A stretch of 54,615 bases of DNA from Streptomyces sp. NWU339 (GCF_003143855.1 NZ_QFRK01000048.1:1-54615), one strand, 5' to 3'. Shown: positions 1-8,222, numbered from the stretch's first letter. Program-made: numbers and translations. Notes: generated by a model not told the origin, from the sequence alone.

Positions 1-25
1 CCCCCGCACCCCCGCACACAGGGGA

Positions 26-595
26 TCAGAGGAAGTCGGCGGTGTCCAGGTCGAAGCCGAAGGGGACGGGGAGGGGCAGCGGCTTGCCCAGGGGGCGGGT
101 GCGCTGCTCGCGGTAGGTGTCCCCTTCCGGAGCGCTGAACAGGGTGACCGAGGCGGCCTCGCGGTCGATGAGGAGGTAGAGGGGGATGCCGCCGCGGGCG
201 TAGCAGCGTGGCTTCGTCTCGCGGTCGATCTCGGGTTTGGTCCAGGTCGCTTCCACCACCAGGGCGACGCCTTCGCAGGGCATCCATGGGTCGGCTCCCC
301 GGTAGAGGCGCAGTTCCGTGGGAGCTAGGGTGCCGTCGGGGATCACGTGGTCCTGTGGGCAGGTGGTGGCGCCCTTCAGCTTCAGTCCTTTGTTCCCGGA
401 GAAGTCCATGGCGGTCCGGGAGCGGGTGTACATCTGGCTTGCGATCAGGCTGAGGCAGTGCGCGTGAGACCCGTCGGGCAGTGGGGTGAGGACGAGTTCG
501 CCCTCGATGAGTTCCGCCCGGAATCCCTCCGGAGGGTCGAGAACGACGAACCAGTCCAGCAGGAGCTGCTCCGAGATCGGGTCGTAGGTCATCAC
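26..595 (-). CDS. Uma2 family (DUF820) nuclease-fold protein
   Basis: A 189-residue protein of the Uma2/DUF820 family, which has a PD-(D/E)XK restriction-endonuclease-like fold. Visible family marks are the PDGTLAP stretch in mid-protein, VVEAT, then an Asp and a Lys in EIDRETKPRCYARGG and the hydrophobic YLLID strand, the usual order of active-site Asp/Glu and Lys. These proteins occur in many copies in Streptomyces; the biological role is unknown. The first two codons are GTG ATG, so the start may be at 595 or 592; a GAGAGG lies about 10 bases upstream. It is divergent from the MerR gene across 131 bp. Family assignment is good, nuclease activity is inferred. Confidence 0.85.
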   Translation of the reverse strand: MMTYDPISEQLLLDWFVVLDPPEGFRAELIEGELVLTPLPDGSHAHCLSLIASQMYTRSRTAMDFSGNKGLKLKGATTCPQDHVIPDGTLAPTELRLYRGADPWMPCEGVALVVEATWTKPEIDRETKPRCYARGGIPLYLLIDREAASVTLFSAPEGDTYREQRTRPLGKPLPLPVPFGFDLDTADFL

Positions 596-689
596 GGTGT
601 TGTGCCTCTCTTTCGGTCGCTTGCCAGGCTGGGTCCCGCAGTCGTCCCTCGTCGCGTCCGCCAGGTCCCGTTCACCCGACCGTGTGCGC

Positions 690-720
690 TTGACCCTGTC
701 GCGGCGTCAACGTTTCTACT
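690..720 (+). promoter_or_regulatory. MerR-type autoregulated promoter/operator
   Basis: A -35 box TTGACC (690-695) and a -10 box TCTACT (715-720) are separated by 19 bp, the overlong spacer typical of MerR-controlled promoters. An inverted repeat TTGAC-N11-GTCAA (690-710) fills the -35 and most of the spacer, where a MerR dimer would bind and untwist DNA. The -10 ends 7 bases before the ATG at 727, so the transcript is probably leaderless. The promoter fits autoregulation by the MerR protein it precedes. Confidence 0.65.
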
Positions 721-726
721 GGGGGC

Positions 727-1485
727 ATGCGGATCGGAGAACTCGCCACGGTCGTCGGTGTCACCACGCGGACCGTGCGGCACTACCACCATCTGGGGCT
801 GCTCCCGGAGCCGGAGCGGCGGGCCAACGGGTACCGGGACTACACGCTGCGGCACGCCGTCGTGCTGGCGCGGATCAGGCGGCTGACCGAGCTGGGGCTC
901 GGGCTGGCCGAGGTGCGGGACGTGCTCGCGGACGACGCCGGGAAGGACCTCGCCGAGGTGCTGACCGAGCTGGACGAGGACCTGGCCCGGCAGGAGGCCG
1001 CGCTCCGGGACCGCCGGGCGCGGCTGCGGGCCCTGCTGGAGACGGAGGGCGGGCTGACCGCCGAGGGGCCGGTCTCCCCCGAACTGGCCTCACTGTTCCG
1101 GGAGATGCCGGACGTGTCCGGCTCACCCATGGCCGCCAAGGACCGGGAGATGCTCGCACTGATCGAGACGACGGCGGACCCGGAGGAACGGGCGCGGTTC
1201 ATGGAACTGTTCAGCGGTGTGACGGGGGCTCCGGGCGGGATGGAGCGGGCGCTCGACGCGTACGCGCTGCTCGACGCGCTCGTCGACGCCGCGCCGGACG
1301 ACCCCCGGGTGGACGAGGCCGCCCGTGCCCTCGCCGCGTGTCTACCGGCCGGACTGCTGCCGGACGACATCGCCGTCGACCAGGACCACAGCTTCCTGCG
1401 GGCCTTCTACGCCGACTTCGCCCCCGCCCAGGCCGAGGCGATCCGCCGGACCATGCGGATCGTCGTGGAGGGCGGGCGATCATGA
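727..1485 (+). CDS. MerR family transcriptional regulator
   Basis: A 252-residue regulator. Residues 1-70 form the MerR winged helix-turn-helix (MRIGELATVVGVTTRTVRHY, then GLLPEPERRANGYRDY), followed by a charged dimerisation helix (about 80-120) and a C-terminal helical domain of about 130 residues without recognisable Cys metal ligands, so a small-molecule or antibiotic-type ligand is more likely than a metal. The ATG immediately follows a MerR-style promoter and is probably leaderless. The stop overlaps the next start as ATGA, so it is translationally coupled to the membrane protein at 1482, which may be its regulatory target. Confidence 0.9.
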   Translation: MRIGELATVVGVTTRTVRHYHHLGLLPEPERRANGYRDYTLRHAVVLARIRRLTELGLGLAEVRDVLADDAGKDLAEVLTELDEDLARQEAALRDRRARLRALLETEGGLTAEGPVSPELASLFREMPDVSGSPMAAKDREMLALIETTADPEERARFMELFSGVTGAPGGMERALDAYALLDALVDAAPDDPRVDEAARALAACLPAGLLPDDIAVDQDHSFLRAFYADFAPAQAEAIRRTMRIVVEGGRS

Positions 1486-2081
1486 GGGCCGTCAGGGGCG
1501 CCGGGGTTCTCGTCCGGCACGAGCTGCGGCTGATGGTGAGTCTGGTGCTGTGGCTGGCGCGGCGGACGCACGGCGTCGGGGGCGGGACGGCCTTCGGGTA
1601 CGCGCGGGGGCACGGCGCGGTGATGTTCGGGTTCGCGTTCGTGTGCGTGGTCGAGACGGTGGTGATGTCCGTGCTGCTGCTCGACTGGCCGACGGTCCAC
1701 GCGGTGGTGCTGTTCCTGGACGTGTACACCATCGTCTTCGTCGTGGCGTTGCACGCCGCCAACGTCGTACGTCCTCACGTACTGGACCCGGACTCCGGCA
1801 TGCTGCGGGTCCGCGGGGCCGTCCACGTCGACCTGCGGATACCGCTGGAGCGGATCGCCTCCGTCCGGCGTGAGCTGCGGTTGAGCCATGAGCGGACCGA
1901 CGGTGAGTTGAACGTCGAGGTCGGCTCGCAGACCACGGTCACGCTGGAACTCACGGAGCCGGTCACCCAGGTCACGTTCTTCGGGCGGTCCCGGGAGGTG
2001 CGCGTCGTACGGTTCCACGCCGACGAGCCCGACGCCCTGGTCCGGGCGCTGGCGACGGGGCGGTGGGCCCCTCAGGCGTAG
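1482..2081 (+). CDS. Small membrane protein coupled to MerR regulator
   Basis: A 199-residue protein that I do not recognise. Two strong hydrophobic helices (about residues 44-68 and 74-95: FGFAFVCVVETVVMSVLLL and VLFLDVYTIVFVVAL) are followed by a soluble C-terminal half predicted to be beta-rich with a Thr-rich strand. The ATG overlaps the stop of the MerR gene (ATGA), so both are made from one mRNA. The context suggests the MerR regulator controls its expression; the function is unknown. Confidence 0.75.
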   Translation: MRAVRGAGVLVRHELRLMVSLVLWLARRTHGVGGGTAFGYARGHGAVMFGFAFVCVVETVVMSVLLLDWPTVHAVVLFLDVYTIVFVVALHAANVVRPHVLDPDSGMLRVRGAVHVDLRIPLERIASVRRELRLSHERTDGELNVEVGSQTTVTLELTEPVTQVTFFGRSREVRVVRFHADEPDALVRALATGRWAPQA

Positions 2082-2131
2082 GGCCGGGGCACCGTACGCT
2101 GTCGGCTGAGTTCTACCGTGAGGAGCAACGC

Positions 2132-2914
2132 GTGCTTGTCCTGCTGCCGCCGTCCGAAGGCAAGGCCGCTTCCGGCCGCGGCGCCCCGCTGAAGCCGGAG
2201 TCCCTGTCGCTGCCGGGGCTGGCCGAGGCCCGGGAGGCCGTCCTCGCCGAACTGGTGGACCTGTGCGCCGGTGACGAGGACAAGGCGCGTGAGGTGCTGG
2301 GGCTGAGCGAGGGGCTGCGGGGCGAGGTCGCGAAGAACGTGGAGCTGCGCACCGCCGGGGCCCGGCCCGCCGGGGAGATCTACACCGGGGTGCTCTACGA
2401 CGCCCTGGACCTGGCCTCGCTCGACCCGGCCGCCAAACGCAGGGCCGCCCGTTCGCTGTTGGTGTTCTCGGGGCTGTGGGGCGCGGTCCGGGTCACCGAC
2501 CGGATTCCGTCCTACCGCTGCTCGATGGGCGTACGGCTGCCGGGGCTCGGGGCGCTGGGTGCGTACTGGCGTACGCCGATGGCCTCGGTGCTGCCGGAGG
2601 CGGCCGGCGGCGGTCTGGTGCTGGACCTGCGGTCGGCCGCGTACGCGACGGCGTGGAAGCCGAAGGGCGAGGTGGCCGCGCGTACGGCGACGGTACGGGT
2701 GCTGCACGCGCCGACCCGGAAGGTGGTCAGCCACTTCAACAAGGCGACCAAGGGGCGGATCGTCCGCAGCCTGCTGACGGCCGGGACCGCGCCCAAGGAC
2801 CCCGCCTCCCTGGTGGAGGCGTTGCGGGATCTCGGGTACGTGGTGGAGGCACAGGCGCCGGGGCGGGCGGGGACGCCCTGGGCGCTGGATGTGCTGGTGG
2901 AGGAGATCCACTGA
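2132..2914 (+). CDS. yaaA: YaaA family peroxide stress protein
   Basis: A 260-residue YaaA/DUF328 (UPF0246) protein, close to the usual family length of about 258. Conserved motifs are LPPSEGK at residues 5-11, YTGVLYDALD, SGLWGAVRVTDRIPSYR and near the C-terminus SHFNKATKGRIVR. E. coli YaaA limits free iron and so Fenton damage during peroxide stress; whether this homologue acts the same way is inference. I chose the GTG at 2132, which has GAGGAG 6 bases upstream and puts LPPSEGK at the normal N-terminal position; a longer reading from 2063 would add an unsupported extension running into the preceding gene. Confidence 0.88.
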   Translation: MLVLLPPSEGKAASGRGAPLKPESLSLPGLAEAREAVLAELVDLCAGDEDKAREVLGLSEGLRGEVAKNVELRTAGARPAGEIYTGVLYDALDLASLDPAAKRRAARSLLVFSGLWGAVRVTDRIPSYRCSMGVRLPGLGALGAYWRTPMASVLPEAAGGGLVLDLRSAAYATAWKPKGEVAARTATVRVLHAPTRKVVSHFNKATKGRIVRSLLTAGTAPKDPASLVEALRDLGYVVEAQAPGRAGTPWALDVLVEEIH

Positions 2915-2925
2915 CGACATCGGTC

Positions 2926-2961
2926 GTGTTGCACACAGCGCAACACCCTTTGCGCAGGGTG
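2926..2961. promoter_or_regulatory. Two abutting inverted repeats before the aldolase gene
   Basis: GTGTTGC-N7-GCAACAC (2926-2946) is directly followed and overlapped by CACCCT-N6-AGGGTG (2944-2961), both perfect. They occupy most of the 63-bp gap between yaaA and the KDPG aldolase gene. The spacing and symmetry suit a regulator operator for the aldolase gene; alternatively the pair forms a mild attenuator or terminator for yaaA. No T tract follows either arm. Confidence 0.45.
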
Positions 2962-2977
2962 CTTCAGTGAAGGCAGG

Positions 2978-3649
2978 ATGACGCTCATGAGTTCACCCCT
3001 GCCCTCGCCGGCCCCCTCCGCCTCCGTGCTGGATCTCGCGCCCGTCGTGCCCGTCGTCGTGGTGGAGGACGCCGCCGACGCCGTACCGCTGGCGCGGGCG
3101 CTGGTCGCCGGTGGGCTGCCCGCGATCGAGGTGACCCTGCGGACGCCCGCCGCCCTGGACGCCGTCCGCGCGATCGCCGCCGAGGTGCCGGACGCGGTGG
3201 TCGGGGCCGGCACGGTGATCACGCCGGAACAGGTGGGCGAGGTCGTCGCGGCCGGGGCCCGGTTCCTGGTCAGTCCGGGCTGGACGGACGTACTGCTGGA
3301 GTCGATGCTGGCGTCCGGGGTGCCGTTCCTGCCGGGGGTGTCAACGGTCTCGGAGGTCGTGGCGCTGCTGGAACGCGGGGTGCGGGAGATGAAGTTCTTC
3401 CCGGCGCAGGCCGCGGGCGGCACGGCGTATCTGAAGGCGATCGCCGGGCCGCTCCCCCAGGCCCGCTTCTGCCCGACCGGCGGGATCGGCCCGGACTCCG
3501 CGCCGGACTATCTCGCGCTGCCCAACGTCGCCTGCGTGGGCGGCAGTTGGATGCTCCCGGCGGATGCGGTGACGACTCGCGACTGGGCCCGGATCGAACG
3601 GCTGGCCCGCGCGGCGGCGGACCTCAGCGCAGGTGGGACGTCTCGTTGA
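2978..3649 (+). CDS. eda: 2-dehydro-3-deoxyphosphogluconate aldolase
   Basis: A 223-residue class I aldolase of the KDPG/KHG family, cleaving 2-keto-3-deoxy-6-phosphogluconate to pyruvate and glyceraldehyde 3-phosphate (and often 4-hydroxy-2-oxoglutarate to pyruvate and glyoxylate). The family landmarks are present: IEVTLRT with the catalytic Glu at 51, VGAGTV near 75-80, and MKFFPA with the Schiff-base Lys at 139. An alternative ATG at 2987 has a better spaced GAAGGCAGG, so the true N-terminus may be three residues shorter. The 3' end overlaps the convergent RNase H gene by 26 bp. No gluconate-pathway partners are adjacent. Confidence 0.9.
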   Translation: MTLMSSPLPSPAPSASVLDLAPVVPVVVVEDAADAVPLARALVAGGLPAIEVTLRTPAALDAVRAIAAEVPDAVVGAGTVITPEQVGEVVAAGARFLVSPGWTDVLLESMLASGVPFLPGVSTVSEVVALLERGVREMKFFPAQAAGGTAYLKAIAGPLPQARFCPTGGIGPDSAPDYLALPNVACVGGSWMLPADAVTTRDWARIERLARAAADLSAGGTSR

Positions 3650-4973
3650 ACAGCCGGACGCTGGCGTTGCCGTCGGCGTAGTACGCCACCGCCGACAGCG
3701 AGGCCGCCGACAGTTCCATCCGGAACAGGGCCTCGGGCGGGGCGCCCAGGGCGAGGCGCACGAAGGTCTTGATCGGGGTCACATGGGTGACGAGCAGGAC
3801 CGTGCGGCCCGCGTACGCGGCGGTCAGCCGGTCCCGGGCGGCCGCGACCCGGTTCGCGGTGGCCGCGAAGCTCTCCCCGCCGCCGGTGGGCTCGGCGTCC
3901 GGGGAGGACAGCCAGGCGTTCAGGTCGTCGGGGTGGCGTTCGCGCACCTCGGCGAAGGTGAGGCCCTCCCACGCGCCGAAGTCGGTCTCGCGCAGCCCGT
4001 CGTCGACGGTGACGTCGAGACCCAGGCGGGCGGCGATGACGCCGGCGGTCTCGCGGGTGCGGGCCAGGGGCGAGGCGACGATCGCCTGGACGGTGCCGCG
4101 CCGGGCGAGGTGGGCGGCGGTCTTCTCGGCCTGCTCCCTGCCGATGTCGGAGAGGGAAGGGTCGCTGCCGCCGCTGCCGGAGAACCGTTTCTGGGGGGTC
4201 AGCGGGGTCTCGCCGTGCCGGAGGAGTACGAAGGTGGCCGGCGGTCCCATGTCGGCGGGCGCCCAGCCCGATGAGGGGGTGGACGAGGGGGTGGCGGCCG
4301 ACGCCGGACCTCGGGCGGCGGCCGTCCCGGTGCCGCCGGGATCGGCTGCCGTCTCGGTGCCGGGGGCGGCCACGGCCTGCGCGGCCCGGACGTCGGCTGC
4401 CGCCTTTCCGGCAGGGGCGTTTCCGACAGAGGCGTCACCCGCGTCGGCGTCGGCACCCCCGGTCGGACCGGACCGCTCGGACGGCTCCGTCGGCCCCGGT
4501 GCCACGGGCCGTGCCGCCGGTGTGTCCAGTGCGGCGCGCGAGTCCGACGCGCTCCACGCCCCACCCCGCGCTCCCGCGTCCATCGCCTCGTTGGCCAGGA
4601 GGTCCGCGTGCTTGTTCTGCTCGCGCGGGATCCACTCGTAGGTGACCCGGCCGGGCGGGAAGACCCGCGCCGCTTCGGCCGCCAGCGGCTTGATGCCGGG
4701 GTGCTTGATCTTCCAGCGGCCCGACATCTGCTCGACGACGAGCTTGGAGTCCATCCGGACGTGGACCGTGGCCTCCGGGTCCAGCTCACGGGCGGCCCGC
4801 AGGCCGGCCAGCAGGCCCGAGTACTCGGCGACGTTGTTCGTGACGACGCCGAGGTACTCGGCCGCCTCCCGCAGCGTCTCCCCCGTCGCCGCGTCGCTCA
4901 CCACGGCCCCGTAGCCCGCGGGTCCGGGGTTGCCCCGCGACCCACCGTCGGCCTCGACGATGAACTCCCGCAC
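3624..4973 (-). CDS. Bifunctional RNase HI / acid phosphatase
   Basis: A 449-residue two-domain protein of the type characterised for S. coelicolor SCO2299 and mycobacterial Rv2228c. Residues 1-135 are RNase HI with the carboxylates D9 (EADGGSRGNPG), E50 (NNVAEYSG), D75 (RMDSKL) and D124 (KHADLLANEAMD), which cut RNA in RNA-DNA hybrids. A 110-residue Ala/Pro/Gly/Asp-rich linker follows. Residues 247-449 are a histidine phosphatase: LLRHGET with the phospho-accepting His253, and the second His at 397 (VTHVTP), resembling CobC alpha-ribazole phosphatases. I chose GTG 4973 because AGGGG lies 9 bases upstream; TTG 4982 would add three residues. It is the last gene of the Nif3 operon, 12 bases after the zinc-ribbon gene. 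Confidence 0.93.
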   Translation of the reverse strand: MREFIVEADGGSRGNPGPAGYGAVVSDAATGETLREAAEYLGVVTNNVAEYSGLLAGLRAARELDPEATVHVRMDSKLVVEQMSGRWKIKHPGIKPLAAEAARVFPPGRVTYEWIPREQNKHADLLANEAMDAGARGGAWSASDSRAALDTPAARPVAPGPTEPSERSGPTGGADADAGDASVGNAPAGKAAADVRAAQAVAAPGTETAADPGGTGTAAARGPASAATPSSTPSSGWAPADMGPPATFVLLRHGETPLTPQKRFSGSGGSDPSLSDIGREQAEKTAAHLARRGTVQAIVASPLARTRETAGVIAARLGLDVTVDDGLRETDFGAWEGLTFAEVRERHPDDLNAWLSSPDAEPTGGGESFAATANRVAAARDRLTAAYAGRTVLLVTHVTPIKTFVRLALGAPPEALFRMELSAASLSAVAYYADGNASVRLFNETSHLR

Positions 4974-4985
4974 CGGAGACAACCC

Positions 4986-5729
4986 CTACAGCCCCGAATC
5001 GGCGGTGCGGACCAGGATGCGGCGGCAGTTCTCGCAGCGCACCACGGTGTCGGGCGCGGCCTGGCGGATCTCGTTCAGCTCGGTGATGGCGAACTCCTGG
5101 CGGCAGCCCTGGCAGCTGCGCGCGTACAGCTTCGCCGCGCCGATGCCGCCGTGCTGCTCGCGCAGCTTCTCGTACAGCTTGAGCAGGTCCGCGGGAACGG
5201 CTCCGGCGACGACCGCGCGCTCCTTGGTGACCGTGGCGGCCTCGCCGTCGATCTCCGCGCAGGCCGCGTCCCGGCGGCCGGTCGCGTCGTCGATCCGCGA
5301 CTGGACGGAGGTGACCCGCTCGGCCAGCTCGGCGACCCGCTCCTGCGCGGACTCGCGGCGCTCCATGACCTCCAGGACGACGTCCTCGAGGTCACCCTGG
5401 CGCTTGGCGAGGGAGGCGATCTCGTGCTGGAGGTTCTCCAGGTCCTTGGGCGAGGAGACGGCGCCGGAGTCGAGGCGCTGCTGGTCGCGGGCGGCGCGCT
5501 GGCGCACCTGGTCCACGTCCTGCTCGGCCTTGGTCTGCTCGCGGGCGCAGTCGCTCTCCTCGGTCTGCGCGGCCACGTGCAGGTCGCGCAGCTGGGCGAG
5601 GTCCCGGGTCAGCGACTCGATCTCGGCGTGCTCGGGGAGCGACTTCCGCTTGTGCGCGAGTTGCTGGAGGCGGACGTCGAGGTCCTGGACGTCGAGGAGT
5701 CGGATCTGGTCGGCGGACGCGGCGTTCAG
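4986..5729 (-). CDS. C4-type zinc ribbon domain protein with long coiled coil
   Basis: About 247 residues: a long heptad-rich antiparallel coiled coil (roughly 10-175) and a C-terminal treble-clef zinc ribbon, CQGC and CENC separated by about 22 residues. This architecture (DUF164, HP0958/CT398-like) is encoded next to Nif3 and RNase H genes in many actinobacteria; proposed roles include RNA binding, but the function is unsettled. The homologous N-terminus (NAASADQIRLLDVQ) begins directly after a CTG at 5729. There is no in-frame ATG, GTG or TTG nearby, GGAG lies 7 bases upstream and the codon overlaps the Nif3 stop as CTGA, so I place the start on a rare CTG. Confidence 0.85.
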   Translation of the reverse strand: MNAASADQIRLLDVQDLDVRLQQLAHKRKSLPEHAEIESLTRDLAQLRDLHVAAQTEESDCAREQTKAEQDVDQVRQRAARDQQRLDSGAVSSPKDLENLQHEIASLAKRQGDLEDVVLEVMERRESAQERVAELAERVTSVQSRIDDATGRRDAACAEIDGEAATVTKERAVVAGAVPADLLKLYEKLREQHGGIGAAKLYARSCQGCRQEFAITELNEIRQAAPDTVVRCENCRRILVRTADSGL

Positions 5730-6643
5730 TTGGGGGCTCCAGATGTATCGGAGTGGGAAGGGGCGCGCGAAGCGCTCCCCGGAGGGGTGGTGGGCGACGG
5801 GTGGACGAAGGACGCCGCGTGGGCGGTCCAGGGGTCGGTGACCGTGGCGGAGACGTGGACCCGAAGGCCCCATCCGTGACGGTCGGAGATCTCGTCGAGC
5901 TGGGCTGCGGCCAGCTCGCACCAGGGCCACTCGGTGGCCCAGTGCGCCGCGTCGAGCAGCGCGAGGGGACGGTGGGCGGCATGGTCCGCCGCGAACTCCG
6001 ACGCCGGGTGGTGGCGCAGGTCCGCGGTGAGGTACGCGTCCACCTCGGCCGCCCGGACGTAGGCGAAGAGGCTGTCGCCGGAGCCGCCGCTGACGGCGAC
6101 CCTGCGGACGAGCGCCTCGGGGTCGCCGGCGACGCGGATGCCCTGCGCGGTGGCGGGGAGGCGTTCGGCGGCGCGGGCGGCGAATTCGCGGACGGTCAGC
6201 GGGTGGTCCAGTTCGCAGACCCGGCCGAGCCCGCGGCGGCCCTCGGGGTCGGAGGTGTCCGGCACGAGCGGCCGTACGACGCGCAGGTCGAGCGCGCCGG
6301 CCAGGGCGTCGCTCACCCCGGGGTCGGCCGTGTCGGCGTTGGTGTGGGCGACGTGCAGCGCGATGTCGTTCTTGATGAGCCTGTGCACCACCCGGCCCTT
6401 GGCGGTGGAGGCCGCGACGGTGGTCGTCCCGCGCAGATAGAGCGGGTGGTGGGTGATCAGCAGGTCGGCGTTCAGCTTCACCGCCTCGTCGACGATCTCC
6501 AGGACGGGGTCGACCGCGAACAGGACCCGGGTGACCTCCTGGTCGGGGTCGCCCGCGACGGTGCCGACCGCGTCCCAGGAATCGGCCCGCTCGGCGGGCC
6601 ACAGGGTCTCCAGCGCGGTGATGACTTCAGACAGACGGGGCAC
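5726..6643 (-). CDS. Nif3-like dinuclear metal-centre protein
   Basis: A 305-residue Nif3/DUF34 family protein (often labelled GTP cyclohydrolase I type 2, an annotation that is not secure). Metal ligands typical of the family are visible: the double His in THHPLYLRG (H65, H66), D104 in AHTNAD, and a C-terminal His/Glu pair region around HWATEWP. The middle insert is shorter than the PII-like insert of larger members. It starts with GTG and is the first gene of a leftward operon with the zinc-ribbon and RNase H genes; its stop overlaps the next start by CTGA. The cellular substrate is unknown. Confidence 0.9.
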   Translation of the reverse strand: MPRLSEVITALETLWPAERADSWDAVGTVAGDPDQEVTRVLFAVDPVLEIVDEAVKLNADLLITHHPLYLRGTTTVAASTAKGRVVHRLIKNDIALHVAHTNADTADPGVSDALAGALDLRVVRPLVPDTSDPEGRRGLGRVCELDHPLTVREFAARAAERLPATAQGIRVAGDPEALVRRVAVSGGSGDSLFAYVRAAEVDAYLTADLRHHPASEFAADHAAHRPLALLDAAHWATEWPWCELAAAQLDEISDRHGWGLRVHVSATVTDPWTAHAASFVHPSPTTPPGSASRAPSHSDTSGAPN

Positions 6644-6840
6644 AAGCGCAAGGCTACCTGCCCCTTTGGCGCTGCAGTACCGGTGCGGGCACCTGGAACG
6701 GACCCGATGCCGACGAGCACATAAGCCCTCGTTTCCTCAGGTGAATCGTTCCTGGAACACCCTTATGTGTGAAGCGGGGGCCGCCGGGTCCTCCGCCCGC
6801 GCGTACGAAAACTACGTTCGTCGCCGGAGGTGACCGAACG

Positions 6841-8202
6841 ATGACGATGTGTGCGATCGAGCCTTCGACGGGCCACTCGGACACCGGGCGCGCGGACGCG
6901 GAGCACAGGTCCCGTACGGAGAACCCAGAGAACCCGGAGAACGCCAAGAACACGGACCGTACGGAGGGCGAGGGCGGTACGGAACACGGGGACGGGAGAC
7001 CCGCGCCGGGCTGCGTCCTCACCGCCGACGGTTCCTACGCCGCACGCCTCGCCCCCGTCGACGGCTCCCTGGTCCCGGAGCGCTGGACCCTGGACGGCCC
7101 CGAGCCCTACGCGGTACCGCTGCCCGGCGGTCGGCCCGAGGAGCCCGGGACCGAGGTGCAGCCCCTGGGCGACGGGCGGGTCCTCGTCCACCGGCCGGCG
7201 GACGGGCGGCACGACGGGGGTCGCCACGGGAGCCACACCTTCTCCCTCCTGTACCCGGCCGGCCCCGGGACCGGCGAGCTGTCGCTCGGCGCGATCACGT
7301 GCCCGGACGAGGGGACCCGGCTGCGGCTGCTGCCGCCCGCCCCCTGCGGGCGGCGGGCGTACGCCGTGGCCGTGGGCCCGCGGTCGACGGCCCTGTGGCT
7401 GGTGGCGGGCGACGCCCTCGGGCCCGAGCGCCTCGCCGAGATCCCGGGCCGCTGCTCGGGCGGGGTGTGGCTGGACCGCACCGGCCGGATGCTGGCCCTG
7501 GACCGGGAGACCGGCGGGCGCACCAAGTCGGTCGTGGTGGACCTGGGCCGCGGGGGCGAGGTGTCGCCCCTGTTGCAGCTCGCCCCGGAGAGTGACGACC
7601 GGGTCCTGCTCGCCGACCCGGACAGCGGGCTGCTGCTGATCCGCTCGGACGCGCCCTCACCGGGACGGGCCCGGCTGGGCTGGGGGGTGCTGGGCAGCAC
7701 GCTGCCGGTGCGTTTCCCGGAGTGCCTGCGGCTGCCGGACTGCACGGTCACGCCGTTCGCGATCCAGCCCGGCCAGGCGCTGACGCCGGAGAGCTGCTCG
7801 GTGGCGCTGCGCGTCAACAGCACGGACGACGCGGACGGCGTGCTCGGCAGCTGGGTCGGGGTGTGGCGGCCGGGGCTGCGGCAGGTGCGCCATCTCCCCG
7901 CACCCGAGGGGTGGTTGGCCGGAACCGGGCTGTGGACGGCGGACGGGGTGCTGCGGCTGCCCTGCGCCACACCGGCGGTGCCGTGCGCGGTGGCCCTGCT
8001 GTACCCGCCGGCATCGGAGCGACAGCGGGGACGACAGCAAAAAGAGGACACCCCGCACGCCCCGCACGCCCCGCACGCCCCGTCGGAAGCGGAGCCCCCG
8101 GTACCCACGTCCGCGGTCGGCCCCGCGATGCGGACGACCGTCCCCGTACCCCGCCCCATCCCCCTGCAACAGGCGCCACTGGGACCGCTTGTAACGAAGT
8201 AG
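6841..8202 (+). CDS. Hypothetical actinobacterial protein, beta-rich
   Basis: A 453-residue protein that I cannot assign to a named family. Residues 1-60 are a charged, Asn/Glu/Thr-rich, probably disordered leader. The rest consists of repeated short beta-strand-turn units of the type PFGRRAYAVAVGP...ALWLVAGD and GVWLDRTGRMLALDRETG, which suggests a beta-propeller-like or WD-like fold. No signal peptide or membrane helix is seen. The C-terminus has a low-complexity HAPHAPHAP stretch (9-bp DNA repeats near 8051-8079). The ATG at 6841 has GGAGG ten bases upstream. The stop codon sits inside an 18-bp tandem duplication. Confidence 0.75.
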   Translation: MTMCAIEPSTGHSDTGRADAEHRSRTENPENPENAKNTDRTEGEGGTEHGDGRPAPGCVLTADGSYAARLAPVDGSLVPERWTLDGPEPYAVPLPGGRPEEPGTEVQPLGDGRVLVHRPADGRHDGGRHGSHTFSLLYPAGPGTGELSLGAITCPDEGTRLRLLPPAPCGRRAYAVAVGPRSTALWLVAGDALGPERLAEIPGRCSGGVWLDRTGRMLALDRETGGRTKSVVVDLGRGGEVSPLLQLAPESDDRVLLADPDSGLLLIRSDAPSPGRARLGWGVLGSTLPVRFPECLRLPDCTVTPFAIQPGQALTPESCSVALRVNSTDDADGVLGSWVGVWRPGLRQVRHLPAPEGWLAGTGLWTADGVLRLPCATPAVPCAVALLYPPASERQRGRQQKEDTPHAPHAPHAPSEAEPPVPTSAVGPAMRTTVPVPRPIPLQQAPLGPLVTK

Positions 8203-8222
8203 CGGCTTGTAACGAAGTAGCG
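8187..8222. repeat. 18-bp tandem duplication covering a stop codon
   Basis: Two identical head-to-tail copies of GCTTGTAACGAAGTAGCG (8187-8204 and 8205-8222). Each contains the codons for Leu-Val-Thr-Lys and a TAG, so the last codons and the stop of the upstream gene are present twice. Only the first TAG is used; the second gives an in-frame backup stop. It is a slippage-type duplication. Confidence 0.95.

Noticed and set aside
597..2081. A long open frame of 494 codons on the plus strand.
   Set aside because: Its first two thirds are the wrong frame of the MerR gene (Arg/Gly-rich, no family); only the part from 1482 is a gene.
4986..6602. A 538-codon reading that would make the zinc-ribbon protein much longer.
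   Set aside because: The upstream part overlaps Nif3 in another frame and is Arg/Pro-rich; the homologous region starts at 5729.
8051..8079. Short regular repeats of 9 bp (CCCGCACGC) considered as a CRISPR or VNTR array.
   Set aside because: Only three units, no spacers; they encode HAPHAPHAP within a gene.
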